Positions 17,362 through 26,708 are shown, numbered from the stretch's first letter. The stretch: DNA of 40,440 nt from Arthrobacter wenxiniae (GCF_013376105.1 NZ_JAAMFM010000037.1:1-40440), one strand, 5' to 3'. The notes: generated by a model from the sequence alone, not told the origin. Made by a program: numbers and translations.

Positions 17362-17434
17362 TACCCCAGGTCGGACTCGAACCGACACTTTGCAGATTTT
17401 AAGTCTGCTGCCTCTGCCATTGGGCTACTGGGGC
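17362..17434 (-). tRNA. tRNA with anticodon UAA (predicted Leu), class-I shape
   Basis: A 73-base cloverleaf folds on the minus strand. The 7-bp acceptor stem includes a G1-U72 wobble, with discriminator A73. The D-arm has GCC/GGC. The anticodon stem GCAGA/TCTGC holds loop CTTAAAA, which gives anticodon TAA. The variable region is only 5 bases (AAAGT), and the T-arm GTCGG-TTCGAGT-CCGAC is perfect. CCA is not encoded. UAA reads the rare leucine codon UUA, and A73 fits leucine identity, but bacterial tRNA-Leu normally has a long variable arm. The amino acid assignment is therefore by anticodon only. Confidence 0.85.
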
Positions 17435-17499
17435 GCGTGGCGGCCCGGGGGCGCCCGCCGCGTTAACATTACTGGATGCTGCCCGGCGGAACCCAACCG

Positions 17500-18000
17500 T
17501 CACAGTTTGCTGAACGGCTCCGCATAGCGAAAGTGGCCGCGGATGCCCGTGTGAAAGGCCGGCAGGGGCAGGGCCATGAAATGTGATCCCCAGGACGGGT
17601 CTGGCGAGGTGATCCCCACGGAATCGGCGGGCACAAAGCCAAAGCGCGGGTAAAAATCGGTGCTGCCCAGCAGGACGATCGCCGGTTCACCCTGCTCCGT
17701 GGCCGCATCGATCGAGGCATGCATGAGCGCGGCCCCGACGCCGCGGCGCTGCCACTGCGGCAGGACGCCGATGGGACCCAGGCCCACGGCGGGGCTGTCG
17801 CCAATCCAGGCACGGGTGCTGATGACGTAGCCCATGATCTCGCCGTCGGCGGATTCCGCCACGATGGACAGCTCCGGCAGGTACTCGCGCGAGGCAAACA
17901 GCTCCCGCAGCAGCCGCGCCTCCACCGGTTCCGGAAAGGCAGCCTCGATAAGGGCAAGGATTTCCGGCCTGTCGGGTGCCTGCTCGCGACGGAGGATCAT
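17500..18000 (-). CDS. GNAT family N-acetyltransferase
   Basis: A 166-aa acetyltransferase of the GCN5-related fold, resembling YhbS-type proteins. The acetyl-CoA site is GVLPQWQRRGVGAALMHASI (about residues 78-97), preceded by the beta-strand AVGLGPIGV and followed by VLLGSTDFYPRFGF, a segment typical of this subgroup. The substrate cannot be read from the sequence. The ATG at 18000 follows a -10-like TAGACT by six bases with no ribosome site, so a leaderless mRNA is likely. It lies between the tRNA and the NDH-2 gene and is separated from the latter by a strong hairpin. Confidence 0.85.
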   Translation of the reverse strand: MILRREQAPDRPEILALIEAAFPEPVEARLLRELFASREYLPELSIVAESADGEIMGYVISTRAWIGDSPAVGLGPIGVLPQWQRRGVGAALMHASIDAATEQGEPAIVLLGSTDFYPRFGFVPADSVGITSPDPSWGSHFMALPLPAFHTGIRGHFRYAEPFSKL

Positions 18001-18006
18001 CGCCCC

Positions 18007-18012
18007 AGTCTA
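18007..18012 (-). promoter_or_regulatory. -10 element of a leaderless promoter for the GNAT gene
   Basis: TAGACT on the minus strand ends six bases before the ATG at 18000, with no Shine-Dalgarno between them. The spacing equals that seen at 3187-3199 and 19728-19742. Confidence 0.5.
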
Positions 18013-18130
18013 TTCCGCCGTGGCGTCATCGGAATACCCAACTTGGCTGCGGTGCGGCCCGCGCGGACTTCGACGCGGCGCAGCCTCAAAGCCGGACGGG
18101 TTCGCGCCCCGCTCCCGGGCCCTTAACGTC

Positions 18131-18169
18131 CGACGGCGGCCCTCCCCCAGGTGGGGCGGGCCGCCGTCG
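18131..18169 (-). terminator. Strong hairpin terminator downstream of ndh
   Basis: A perfect 12-bp inverted repeat (18131-18142 with 18158-18169) has a loop that can pair further (CCCC with GGGG). It lies about 40 bases past the ndh stop. No T-run follows. A 19-bp imperfect direct repeat (GCCGTCGTGMGCGGAGAAG) sits between the hairpin and the ndh stop, at about 18163-18200. Confidence 0.6.
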
Positions 18170-18206
18170 TGCGCGGAGAAGCCGTCGTGAGCGGAGAAGC
18201 GGGCGG

Positions 18207-19730
18207 CTAGTTGGCCGCCGTGGCTTCTTCCCGCACCTGGGCCTTCGGTGCGCCGGTGGGGGCAGCCGGGCTTTCCGCCTTCGGGGCCTCCGCCTTCGGG
18301 GCCTCAGCCTTTGGGGCCTCAGCCTTCGGGGCCTCCGCCGGAGCGGCAGGGGCGGCCGCGGCCGGCTTCGGCTTTGGGGTGGCTGCGGCGACAAACGAGC
18401 CGCGCGGGTCGGCCAGGTTCTCCAGCTGCGTGAGGTCGCGCCCGGTGAACATGGCGATGAACCAGTCCATCAGGACGCGGAACTTGCGCTCAACGGTGGG
18501 CATGGCCAGGCCGTGGTAGCCGCGGTGTGCCAGCCAGGCCGGGGCGCCCTTGAGCTGGATGCCCATGATCTTGGCAACACCCTTCCACTCGCCGAAGCCG
18601 GCAACGGCACCGAGGTTCTTGTGCTTGTAGCCCTTCAGCGGCTTGTTGAAGCGGCTGGCCCACAGGTTCTTCGCCAGGCGCTTGGCCTGGCGCACGGCGT
18701 GCTGCGCATTCGGCACGCAGGTACCGTCCGGCAGGCCGCCGGTGACGTCCGGGACTGCCGCCACGTCGCCGGCGGCCCAGGCGTTTTCGATGACGCCGAA
18801 CTCGCCGGAAACCTGCAGCTGCGCGTTGACGGACACGCGGCCGCGGGGCTCAATCGGGAAGTCGGTGGAGCGGACCATTGGGTTGGCCATGACGCCGGCC
18901 GTCCAGATGAGCGTCTCGGCATCGAATTCCTGCGCCACGGACTTGTCCGGCAGGTTGATGAGCTTGATGAACTTGCCCTCGGCGTTGTCCAGAGAGGTGT
19001 TCAGCAGGACCTCAACGCCGCGGCTGCGCAGGTGCTCCACGACCCACAGGGCCTGGGCCTCGGTGACCTCGGGCATGATGCGGCCCATGGCCTCGACCAG
19101 CACAAAGCGGAGCTCGGACTGGTCCACGCGGTCGTTGAGCTTGACCGCGGCGCGGGCCATGTCCTCGAGCTCGGCGATGGTCTCGATGCCGGCGAAGCCG
19201 CCGCCCACCACCACGAATGTCAGGGCGCGCCTGCGCTGGGCGGGGTCGGTCTCCGTGGAGGCCTGCTCGATGAGCGAGAGCACCTGGTTGCGCAGGGCCA
19301 CGGCTTCCTCGATCGACTTCAGGCCGATCCCGGATTCGGCCAGGCCCTTGATCGGGAAGGTGCGCGTGATGGCGCCGGCAGCCACGACGACGTCGTGGTA
19401 GGGCAGTTCAATGGGGGCGCCGCCGTCGGCCGGGGCAATGACCGCCGTGCGGTTCTCATGGTCGATCCCGGTGACGGAGCCCTGGATCAGCTCGGTCTCC
19501 AACAGGTGCCTGCGGTGGGAGACCACTGCGTGGCGCGCCTCGATGTTGCCGCCGGCCACCTCGGGCAGGAACGGCTGGTACGTCATGTAGGGCAGGGGGT
19601 CGACAAGGGTGACGATGCCACCGGACTTTGCGATCTTCTTCTGCAGCTTGAACGCCGTGTAGAGGCCAACGTATCCGCCGCCTACCACCAGGACGCGGGG
19701 ACGGTCTGAGTATGTGGGAGTAAGTGCCAT
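18207..19730 (-). CDS. ndh: Type II NADH dehydrogenase (NDH-2)
   Basis: A 507-aa membrane-associated flavoprotein that oxidises NADH and passes electrons to menaquinone without pumping protons. Two dinucleotide folds are clear: the FAD site VLVVGGGYVG (13-22) and the NADH site TFVVVGGGFAG (171-181). The second FAD contact IENAWAAGDVAAVPD, and the quinone-side motif VPNAQHAVRQAKRLA, are intact. After about residue 445 the protein ends in a low-complexity tail with five EAPKA-like repeats, which makes it longer than most NDH-2 (400-460 aa). ATG 19730 follows TACACT by six bases (leaderless), and a Rex-like operator covers the -35 zone. Confidence 0.93.
   Translation of the reverse strand: MALTPTYSDRPRVLVVGGGYVGLYTAFKLQKKIAKSGGIVTLVDPLPYMTYQPFLPEVAGGNIEARHAVVSHRRHLLETELIQGSVTGIDHENRTAVIAPADGGAPIELPYHDVVVAAGAITRTFPIKGLAESGIGLKSIEEAVALRNQVLSLIEQASTETDPAQRRRALTFVVVGGGFAGIETIAELEDMARAAVKLNDRVDQSELRFVLVEAMGRIMPEVTEAQALWVVEHLRSRGVEVLLNTSLDNAEGKFIKLINLPDKSVAQEFDAETLIWTAGVMANPMVRSTDFPIEPRGRVSVNAQLQVSGEFGVIENAWAAGDVAAVPDVTGGLPDGTCVPNAQHAVRQAKRLAKNLWASRFNKPLKGYKHKNLGAVAGFGEWKGVAKIMGIQLKGAPAWLAHRGYHGLAMPTVERKFRVLMDWFIAMFTGRDLTQLENLADPRGSFVAAATPKPKPAAAAPAAPAEAPKAEAPKAEAPKAEAPKAESPAAPTGAPKAQVREEATAAN
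18268..18345. repeat. Coding tandem repeat for the EAPKA tail of NDH-2
   Basis: About four to five degenerate 15-18 bp units (core GGGGCCTCAGCCTTC in plus orientation) encode successive Glu-Ala-Pro-Lys-Ala repeats near the C-terminus of the NDH-2 protein. Copy number is likely to vary between strains. Confidence 0.75.
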
Positions 19731-19736
19731 GCCTCA

Positions 19737-19766
19737 AGTGTACAACCCTTTGTGAAAACATTCACT
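19737..19766 (-). promoter_or_regulatory. ndh promoter with a Rex-like operator
   Basis: A -10-like TACACT (19737-19742) lies six bases before the ndh ATG. Upstream, at 19751-19766, is TGTGAA-AACA-TTCACT. It matches the Streptomyces Rex operator pattern TGTGAA-N4-TTCACA in all but the last base, and it covers where the -35 would be. Rex is an NADH/NAD-sensing repressor known to control respiratory genes, including ndh, in streptomycetes. A CRP-type site (TGTGA-N6-TCACA) is the alternative reading. Confidence 0.6.
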
Positions 19767-19833
19767 AGCGCGTTACGCGGGGAAGTCACCTGCCCTGTGG
19801 AGGCCTTCCATCCGGGAAGAACGACGGCGCAAC

Positions 19834-19883
19834 GCGGCGCGCGTGCGCCGCTCCCCCGCCGCCTCTTCCGGGAGTGCTCCCGG
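19834..19883 (-). terminator. Two hairpins downstream of the S8 peptidase gene
   Basis: Two short perfect inverted repeats follow the peptidase stop: 19868-19883 (7-bp arms, essentially a 6-bp stem with a 4-base loop) and 19834-19851 (7-bp arms, 4-base loop). Neither has a T-run. Together they probably end the ftsB-to-peptidase transcript before the ndh promoter. Confidence 0.45.
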
Positions 19884-19914
19884 CTGGCAGCGTGGGAGCA
19901 GGCCGCTGCCGCGG

Positions 19915-21387
19915 CTAGTGCTTGTGGCCGGCCGGGGTCCCGGAACCGGTGCGCGGGCCTTCCGCCTCGCCGCCGGCTGCGCTGTCGGTTGTTGGGGCGC
20001 CACCGTTGCCTCCGTCTCCGGAACCCTGGCCCTTGGCCGTCCCGGGGGCACCGCCCCCGGCCAGGATCCTGCGCCGCACCAGGAGCAGGTGGGTGCTGCC
20101 GGCGGCCAGCACAAGCACCAGCAGGGTCAGGAAGCCCAGCACGATCGCGGCCGGTTCCATGCTGCCGAGCTCAGCGGCCGCCGTCGGCGCGGTCGCGTCC
20201 TTCAGCGTCGGCCGGGGCAGCGGCGAGGTGGTCACTGTGGAACCGCCGGCGGGCGGGGCGGCCTGGCCGCGGCGGTGGACACGGATCCAGTCGGCAATGC
20301 TGCCCAGCGGGTTCGCGGTGACCACGGGCACGTTGGCCGTCAGGGCGGCGTATGCGTCAAGGATGCCGTAGCCGTAGATGGCGTTGGGCGTGCCGTTGCC
20401 CTTGTGCTTGGCGGTGGAAATGATCCGGTTGATGACCTGCGCGGCGGACATCTGCGGGTACTTGGACCGGATGAGGGCGGCCACGCCGGAGACAATCGGG
20501 GCCGCGCCGCTGGTGCCGCTCCAGCGGGCGTACCCGCCCCCGGGCAGCCCCCCGGCCAGGTCCTCGGCCGGCGCCGAGACGCCAATGCTGATGCCTTGGG
20601 AGGAGGAATCAACGCTGGCGGTCCCGTCCTTGTCCAGCCCGCCCACGGCCAGCACGCCCGGAATCGTGGCCGGGGCGCCCACCTGCTCGCTGCCGGACTT
20701 CCGGTTCCCGGCAGCGGCCACAATCACCACGTCCTTGGACTCGGCGTAGGCAAAGGCGCTGTCCCAGCTTTGCGGCCAGGCCGTGGACGTGCTGCCCAGG
20801 GACATGTTGATGACCTTGGCGCCGTGGTCCACGGCCCACTTCACGGCCGCGGGAATCTGGGCGTCGATGGTCTTCCCGGACGGGTTGTCGCTGCCCAGCC
20901 AGACGGAGACGCTGAGGAGCTCGGCTTTGGGCGCCACGCCGATGACGCCGGCGGGACCCGCGCCAACCTTGGCGCCCGCAGGCGTCGAAGCGCCCTTGGT
21001 GGCGGAGGCCGAGACGTCGGCGTGCCCTCGGCCGGCCAGCATGGTGGCCACGAGCGTGCCGTGTTCGGGTTCGGCACCCACGCCCTTGGTGCCCTTGGCA
21101 TTGCCGGAGCCGGAGATGTCCGTGCCGCCGGCGATGGCACCCTTGAGGTCCGCGTGGCTGGCGTCGATGCCGCTGTCGATCACGGCCACCTTCACGCCCG
21201 CACCCTGCGAAATGTCCCACGCCTTGGTGATTGCGGACGAGTCAAGCCAGTATTCGCGGTTGCGGATTTCGTCCGCGGAGGCGGCCGGGGCCCCGGCCAG
21301 GGCCAGCGGCGCCGCCAGGGCGAGTGCCAGCAGGGCAGCGCCAATGCCTCGCAGCCGTCGTTTGGGCGGCTGTGTCACTTGCGGCAT
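19915..21387 (-). CDS. Secreted, membrane-anchored S8 serine peptidase (mycosin-like)
   Basis: A 490-aa subtilisin with a signal peptide (basic start, hydrophobic core 15-32, likely cleavage after AASA near residue 38). The catalytic triad is D71 (VAVIDSGID), H109 (PEHGTLVATMLAG) and S293 (SGTSGAAPIVSG), with oxyanion N228 in AAAGN. A transmembrane helix at about 413-437 is followed by basic RRR and a Gly/Thr-rich cytoplasmic tail. This layout matches MycP mycosins of type VII secretion, but no ESX genes are in the window. ATG 21387 lies 32 bases after the ppx stop, so it is probably co-transcribed with ppx. The natural substrate is unknown. Confidence 0.88.
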   Translation of the reverse strand: MPQVTQPPKRRLRGIGAALLALALAAPLALAGAPAASADEIRNREYWLDSSAITKAWDISQGAGVKVAVIDSGIDASHADLKGAIAGGTDISGSGNAKGTKGVGAEPEHGTLVATMLAGRGHADVSASATKGASTPAGAKVGAGPAGVIGVAPKAELLSVSVWLGSDNPSGKTIDAQIPAAVKWAVDHGAKVINMSLGSTSTAWPQSWDSAFAYAESKDVVIVAAAGNRKSGSEQVGAPATIPGVLAVGGLDKDGTASVDSSSQGISIGVSAPAEDLAGGLPGGGYARWSGTSGAAPIVSGVAALIRSKYPQMSAAQVINRIISTAKHKGNGTPNAIYGYGILDAYAALTANVPVVTANPLGSIADWIRVHRRGQAAPPAGGSTVTTSPLPRPTLKDATAPTAAAELGSMEPAAIVLGFLTLLVLVLAAGSTHLLLVRRRILAGGGAPGTAKGQGSGDGGNGGAPTTDSAAGGEAEGPRTGSGTPAGHKH

Positions 21388-21419
21388 TCAGGCTCGTTTC
21401 CGTCGAGGGGCGCGCAGGA

Positions 21420-22394
21420 TCAGGTGGAGCCTCCAGCGGCGCCCAGGGCGATTCCGTCCAGAATATCGTGTTCGCTGGTGGTTGCCGATTCGAGCCGCCC
21501 GTGTGTCAGCACCCGCATCCTCCGCAGCACGGTCCGCCAGATTAGCGCACCGGCACCGATGACGTCCACGCGCCCGGGATGCATGAAGCCCAGGGCCGCC
21601 CGCTCGTCACGTGTCATGGCCAGCAGTTCCCCGGCCGCCGTGTCAATCTTCCCCAGGGGAACGACGGCGGCATGGATCGCCTCGCGGTCGTAGCCCGCCA
21701 GCCCGAGGACCTGCGCCGTGACGGTGGTGATGGTGCCCGCCACGCCCACCACCTTGGTGACGGCGCCCAGGGGAACCCGGGTGGCGACGTCGTCGAGCTT
21801 GGCCTCGATGGCGGCCTCGGCCGCGGCAATTTCGGCGCCCGTGGGCGGATTGCCCCGCAGGTACCGTTCGGTGAAACGCACGCAGCCCATGTCCGTGCTC
21901 ACGGCCGCCTGCACGCCCGCGGCGCCGCCCGCCACAAATTCGGTGCTGCCGCCGCCCAGGTCCACCACCAGGACCAGTTCGCCGTCGAGCGCGGGGAGCA
22001 CGCTGGCGGCGCCGGCGAAGGACAGGGCCGCTTCCTCCTCACCGGAAACGACCTCCGGTTCCACGCCCAGGCGGGCCTTGATGCCGTTGACGAATTCTGC
22101 CCGGTTCCCGGCGTCGCGCGTGGCACTGGTCGCAACGAAGCGCAGGCGCTCCACGGCCGCGCCGTCCGCGGCGCAGCCCCGGATCAGCGCCGCATAGTCC
22201 TCGGCCGCGGCAAAGGTGCGGGCGAGGGCTTCGGGAGCCAGCATGCCGGTGGCGTCCACGCCCTGTCCCAGGCGGACCACGCGCATTTCCCGGTGGACGT
22301 CCGCGAGGGTGGTGGCGCCGTCGTCGTTCGTCGTGACGTCGGCAATGAGCAGGCGGATCGAGTTGGTCCCGCAGTCAATGGCTGCTACACGCAT
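21420..22394 (-). CDS. Exopolyphosphatase / pppGpp phosphohydrolase (Ppx/GppA) family protein
   Basis: A 324-aa ASKHA-fold phosphatase. The N-terminal phosphate loop is AAIDCGTNSIRLLIADV, the second phosphate loop is LVVDLGGGSTEFV (about residues 141-153), and the catalytic Glu lies in the VSGEEEAALSFAGA segment near residue 120. It has only the catalytic module and lacks the C-terminal domains of E. coli Ppx (over 500 aa), like mycobacterial Ppx2 (Rv1026). Whether it prefers polyphosphate or pppGpp cannot be told. The start is ATG 22394; a purine stretch AAAAGGA lies rather far upstream. It sits between DUF501 and the S8 peptidase genes. Confidence 0.9.
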   Translation of the reverse strand: MRVAAIDCGTNSIRLLIADVTTNDDGATTLADVHREMRVVRLGQGVDATGMLAPEALARTFAAAEDYAALIRGCAADGAAVERLRFVATSATRDAGNRAEFVNGIKARLGVEPEVVSGEEEAALSFAGAASVLPALDGELVLVVDLGGGSTEFVAGGAAGVQAAVSTDMGCVRFTERYLRGNPPTGAEIAAAEAAIEAKLDDVATRVPLGAVTKVVGVAGTITTVTAQVLGLAGYDREAIHAAVVPLGKIDTAAGELLAMTRDERAALGFMHPGRVDVIGAGALIWRTVLRRMRVLTHGRLESATTSEHDILDGIALGAAGGST

Positions 22395-22445
22395 GGAAGG
22401 GCCGGTCCTTTTCTCGTCGCTGGATGGGTTGGTTGGGCGGGGGTT

Positions 22446-23057
22446 TCAGTCCTGCGCCAGGTGCTTGACATGGCGGCTGAGGTCCTTGCGGGGCACGGGG
22501 GCCAGCTGGTCCCAGGCGCCGTCGCACCGGCACACCTCCGGCGTCCACCACGGAGCCAGGGCCGCCAGGGCCTCGTCGCCCAGCGGGTTGACTCCGGGGC
22601 CGGCGGCCAGGGCGTGGCCCACCAGGACGTGCAGGCACTTGACGCGCGTGGGCATGCCGCCGGCAGAAATGCCGTCGATCTCCGGCACCGGCCCGGTGCC
22701 GGCGCGCGCGCCAATGGCCGTGCGGGCGGCGATGTACTGCTCGTGGGCCCGCCGGTAGGCCGCGGCGAGTTCGGCGTCGGCGGCGAGGCGGCCGGTCATC
22801 TCCACCATCAGCCCGGCCGCTTCCAGGCGCGACGCCGCGGCCGTCAACACCGGGTGCGTCAGGTAAAACGTGGTGGGGAACGGGATGCCGTTGCCCAGCC
22901 GGGGCGCGGTGGCGGCCACGAGCGGGTTGCCGCACACACAGCGGGCCGGAATTTCAACGACGTCGCGGACGGGCCGGTTGAGCTGGCGGCTCAGGGTGTC
23001 CAGGTCGTGCCGGGTGGGCACAAGCGGGTCTTCGGCGTTGGTGGCTGATGCGGGCAC
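22446..23057 (-). CDS. DUF501 family protein
   Basis: A 203-aa cytoplasmic protein of the actinobacterial DUF501 family. Cys-containing motifs stand out: RCVCGNPLV near residue 38, MPTRVKCLHVLVGHALA near 150, and CRCDGAWDQL near 180. They suggest a possible metal or Fe-S site, although this is inference. Its place between ftsB and ppx is shared with M. tuberculosis (Rv1024-Rv1026). The GTG at 23057 has AAGGAAGGA five bases upstream, which fixes the start against a longer open frame to 23159. A -10-like TAAAAT at 23158-23163 (minus strand) could give it a promoter of its own. Confidence 0.87.
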   Translation of the reverse strand: MPASATNAEDPLVPTRHDLDTLSRQLNRPVRDVVEIPARCVCGNPLVAATAPRLGNGIPFPTTFYLTHPVLTAAASRLEAAGLMVEMTGRLAADAELAAAYRRAHEQYIAARTAIGARAGTGPVPEIDGISAGGMPTRVKCLHVLVGHALAAGPGVNPLGDEALAALAPWWTPEVCRCDGAWDQLAPVPRKDLSRHVKHLAQD

Positions 23058-23250
23058 CGGCGTCCTTCCTTGCAGGTTTTCGTTCCGTTGCACCAGACAG
23101 GCTGGGCGGTGCCGCGGTGGTGGCGGGCCGCCTTTGCGCAGCCCTGTCCAACTCGCCATTTTACCGTGTGGGCGGGCTCCCGCTTCCCGGGCGCTTCCCG
23201 GCCGCTGCCCGACGGCGGTGGCGCCGGCCTGGCGGGAAGGCCGCCGCGTC

Positions 23251-23973
23251 CTACTTGGCGGCCGGCTTCGGTGTGGCCTTGGCTGTGGCGGCCGGCTTTA
23301 CGGCGGCGGACTTCTCCACTGCCTGCCACAGGCCGTCCACCCACGGCGTCGTGGTGACCGCGGTGGCATCCTTCGCCGATTCCCCGGGGCTGGCGGCCGC
23401 CCCGGACACCGTGCTGCCGGAGGACGGGCCCGCGCCGTACACCCAGTAGCCGGTCTCCCCCGGCATGAGCATGCTGACCCTGTCACGGGCCTGCTGCTTG
23501 ACATAGGCGGGGTCGTCCCAGCGGGCCAGTTCCGACTGGGCCGCGGACTGTTGCGTCGTCTGCGCGGCGATGTCCTGTTTCAGGGCGGAAATCTCAGCCC
23601 GCTGGTCCATGTAGGTGTGGATGTTGGGGGCCAGCGCCACCGTGACGGCGGCCATGGCCAGGCCAAGCACCAGCAGCCGCCCGTTGAACGATCGGGCCGG
23701 GACCGGCGTGCTGCCGGAACCGGCATTGCGGATGACCCCGTCGTCGGCATTGCGGCGCGGCCCGCCGGAAGCCGTTCCGGCCATGGCGTGCGGATCGGTG
23801 ACGGCCTTCCGCGGCGCCCGCCCGGAACCGTGCTTGTCCGGTGCCTGCTGGCGTGCCCCCGCGGCCGCGGCGTGCGCGCCCTGGCGGGGGTCCGGCGTCG
23901 TACTTGGTTCAGCGGCCTTCTTCGCCCCGGCACTGAGGTGTGCACTGGGCACCTTGGGACGACGCGTGGCCAT
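23251..23973 (-). CDS. Septum formation initiator protein (FtsB/DivIC family)
   Basis: A 240-aa bitopic cell-division protein. A long basic, Ala/Pro-rich cytoplasmic N-terminus of about 95 residues precedes one transmembrane helix (about 100-116, LLVLGLAMAAVTVALAP). A coiled coil follows (QRAEISALKQDIAAQTTQQS, about 124-143), then the family's DPAYVKQQARDRVSMLMPGE motif near 154-173. FtsB/DivIC forms a divisome complex with FtsL and FtsQ/DivIB. Ala/Lys repeats end the protein. The ATG at 23973 has AGGAG four bases upstream. Placement just after eno is conserved across actinobacteria, although an intrinsic terminator separates them here. Confidence 0.88.
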   Translation of the reverse strand: MATRRPKVPSAHLSAGAKKAAEPSTTPDPRQGAHAAAAGARQQAPDKHGSGRAPRKAVTDPHAMAGTASGGPRRNADDGVIRNAGSGSTPVPARSFNGRLLVLGLAMAAVTVALAPNIHTYMDQRAEISALKQDIAAQTTQQSAAQSELARWDDPAYVKQQARDRVSMLMPGETGYWVYGAGPSSGSTVSGAAASPGESAKDATAVTTTPWVDGLWQAVEKSAAVKPAATAKATPKPAAK

Positions 23974-24010
23974 GGTTCTCCTGGTACTTCCCCGGTGACC
24001 TTAGCGGCTT

Positions 24011-24068
24011 AAAACCGAAGGGCCGGTGGCTGGCTGGGTGTGTATCCACCTTAGCCAGTCACCGGCCC
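24011..24068 (-). terminator. Rho-independent terminator of eno
   Basis: A 16-bp stem with one mismatch (24053-24068 with 24020-24035) has a 17-base loop and is followed on the minus strand by TTCGGTTTT. It begins 28 bases after the eno stop and should uncouple eno from ftsB. Confidence 0.85.
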
Positions 24069-24095
24069 ATCCGCAGTTATTTCCGGCGGGCGCGT

Positions 24096-25762
<1,667 letters not shown>

Positions 25763-26566
25763 ATGAACAGCAGCAACAACCCGCAGGGCAGTGAACCCGC
25801 GGGCCTTGGCCCGGACGACCCGCAGCCACTGGGATTCGGGGGCGAAGATTTCCCCCATCCGGGGCACGCTCCCGAGGACCACGGCCACGCACATGGCGAC
25901 GGAGGCCACCACGGGCACCGCCACGGGTACGGCGGCCGCGTTGCCCCGGGATTCAGCGCCGGCTTTGGCCCGGGCTCCGGACCACGGGGCGGCGGCGCCC
26001 CGATGGGCGACGATGAGGACTTCGGGCCGCACCGCGGCTTCGGCCCAGGCTTCGGCCCAGGCAGGGGCCTTGGCCCCGGCTTCGGCGGCTTCGGCCCCGG
26101 ATTCCGGGGCGGCTTTGGCCGGGGCGGGCGGGTCCGCAAGGGCAATGTCCGCAGCGCCATTCTGTCCCTGCTCAGCCAGCACAGCTACAACGGCTACAGC
26201 ATGATCGGCGCCATCGCCACGCACACCGACGGCGCCTGGCGCCCCAGCCCCGGGTCAATCTACCCGGCACTGGCGGCGCTGCAGGCCGAGGGCCTGATCG
26301 AGTCGACCGGCAAGGGCAAGCGGACCGGATTTGAGCTGACGGAGGCCGGCCGCAGTTACGTCGCCGGGCACCCGGAGGAGATGGCGGCCGTCTGGGCCGA
26401 CGTCAGCGAGGAGGCCGGCGCCGCCAGCGAGCTGCGCCGGAGCATCGGAAAGCTCATGGGCGCCGTCCACCAAATCGGCCAGGGGGGCACCGAGGAGCAG
26501 GTCAAGGCCGCCACTGCGGCCCTCGACACTGCCCGGCGCACCATTTACAAGCTCCTGGCCGAATAG
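25763..26566 (+). CDS. PadR-family transcriptional regulator with His/Gly-rich N-terminus
   Basis: A 267-aa regulator. The PadR winged helix-turn-helix is C-terminal (about 125-200: VRSAILSLLSQHSYNGYSMI, then GSIYPALAALQAEGLIES), followed by a helical dimerisation region to the end. The first 125 residues are unusual: nine His within residues 32-54, then Gly/Phe/Pro repeats of the type GFGPGFGPGRG. A His-rich segment could bind metal ions, but this is inference. ATG 25763 has AGGAA eight bases upstream; the open frame extends further 5' without support. No obvious transporter target lies beside it, so it may control only itself here or distant genes. Confidence 0.87.
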   Translation: MNSSNNPQGSEPAGLGPDDPQPLGFGGEDFPHPGHAPEDHGHAHGDGGHHGHRHGYGGRVAPGFSAGFGPGSGPRGGGAPMGDDEDFGPHRGFGPGFGPGRGLGPGFGGFGPGFRGGFGRGGRVRKGNVRSAILSLLSQHSYNGYSMIGAIATHTDGAWRPSPGSIYPALAALQAEGLIESTGKGKRTGFELTEAGRSYVAGHPEEMAAVWADVSEEAGAASELRRSIGKLMGAVHQIGQGGTEEQVKAATAALDTARRTIYKLLAE

Positions 26567-26580
26567 CCCGCGCCGGCCGG

Positions 26581-26708
26581 ATGCCGCCCGGCCGCGCAGG
26601 ATGCCGGCCGGCCGCGCAGGATGCCGGCGGCGATCTGACCCCGCCAACGCAGGATCCAGGCACCGCACCGTCTTCCTGCGTGCGCTCACGCCGGTGCGCT
26701 CACGCCGG
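26581..26708. repeat. Short direct repeats at the padR/mazG convergent junction
   Basis: A 20-bp unit with core GGCCGCGCAGGATGCCG is tandemly repeated from 26581 to about 26628. A perfect 14-bp tandem repeat (TGCGCTCACGCCGG at 26681-26694 and 26695-26708) covers the mazG stop codon. These probably reflect replication slippage. No terminator with a T-run is visible for either gene. Confidence 0.6.

Noticed and set aside
17203-17388. N-terminal extension of the Bax-inhibitor family protein
   Set aside because: A strong GGAGGAA precedes ATG 17202, and the extension would run through the promoter-like AT-rich stretch and into the tRNA gene.
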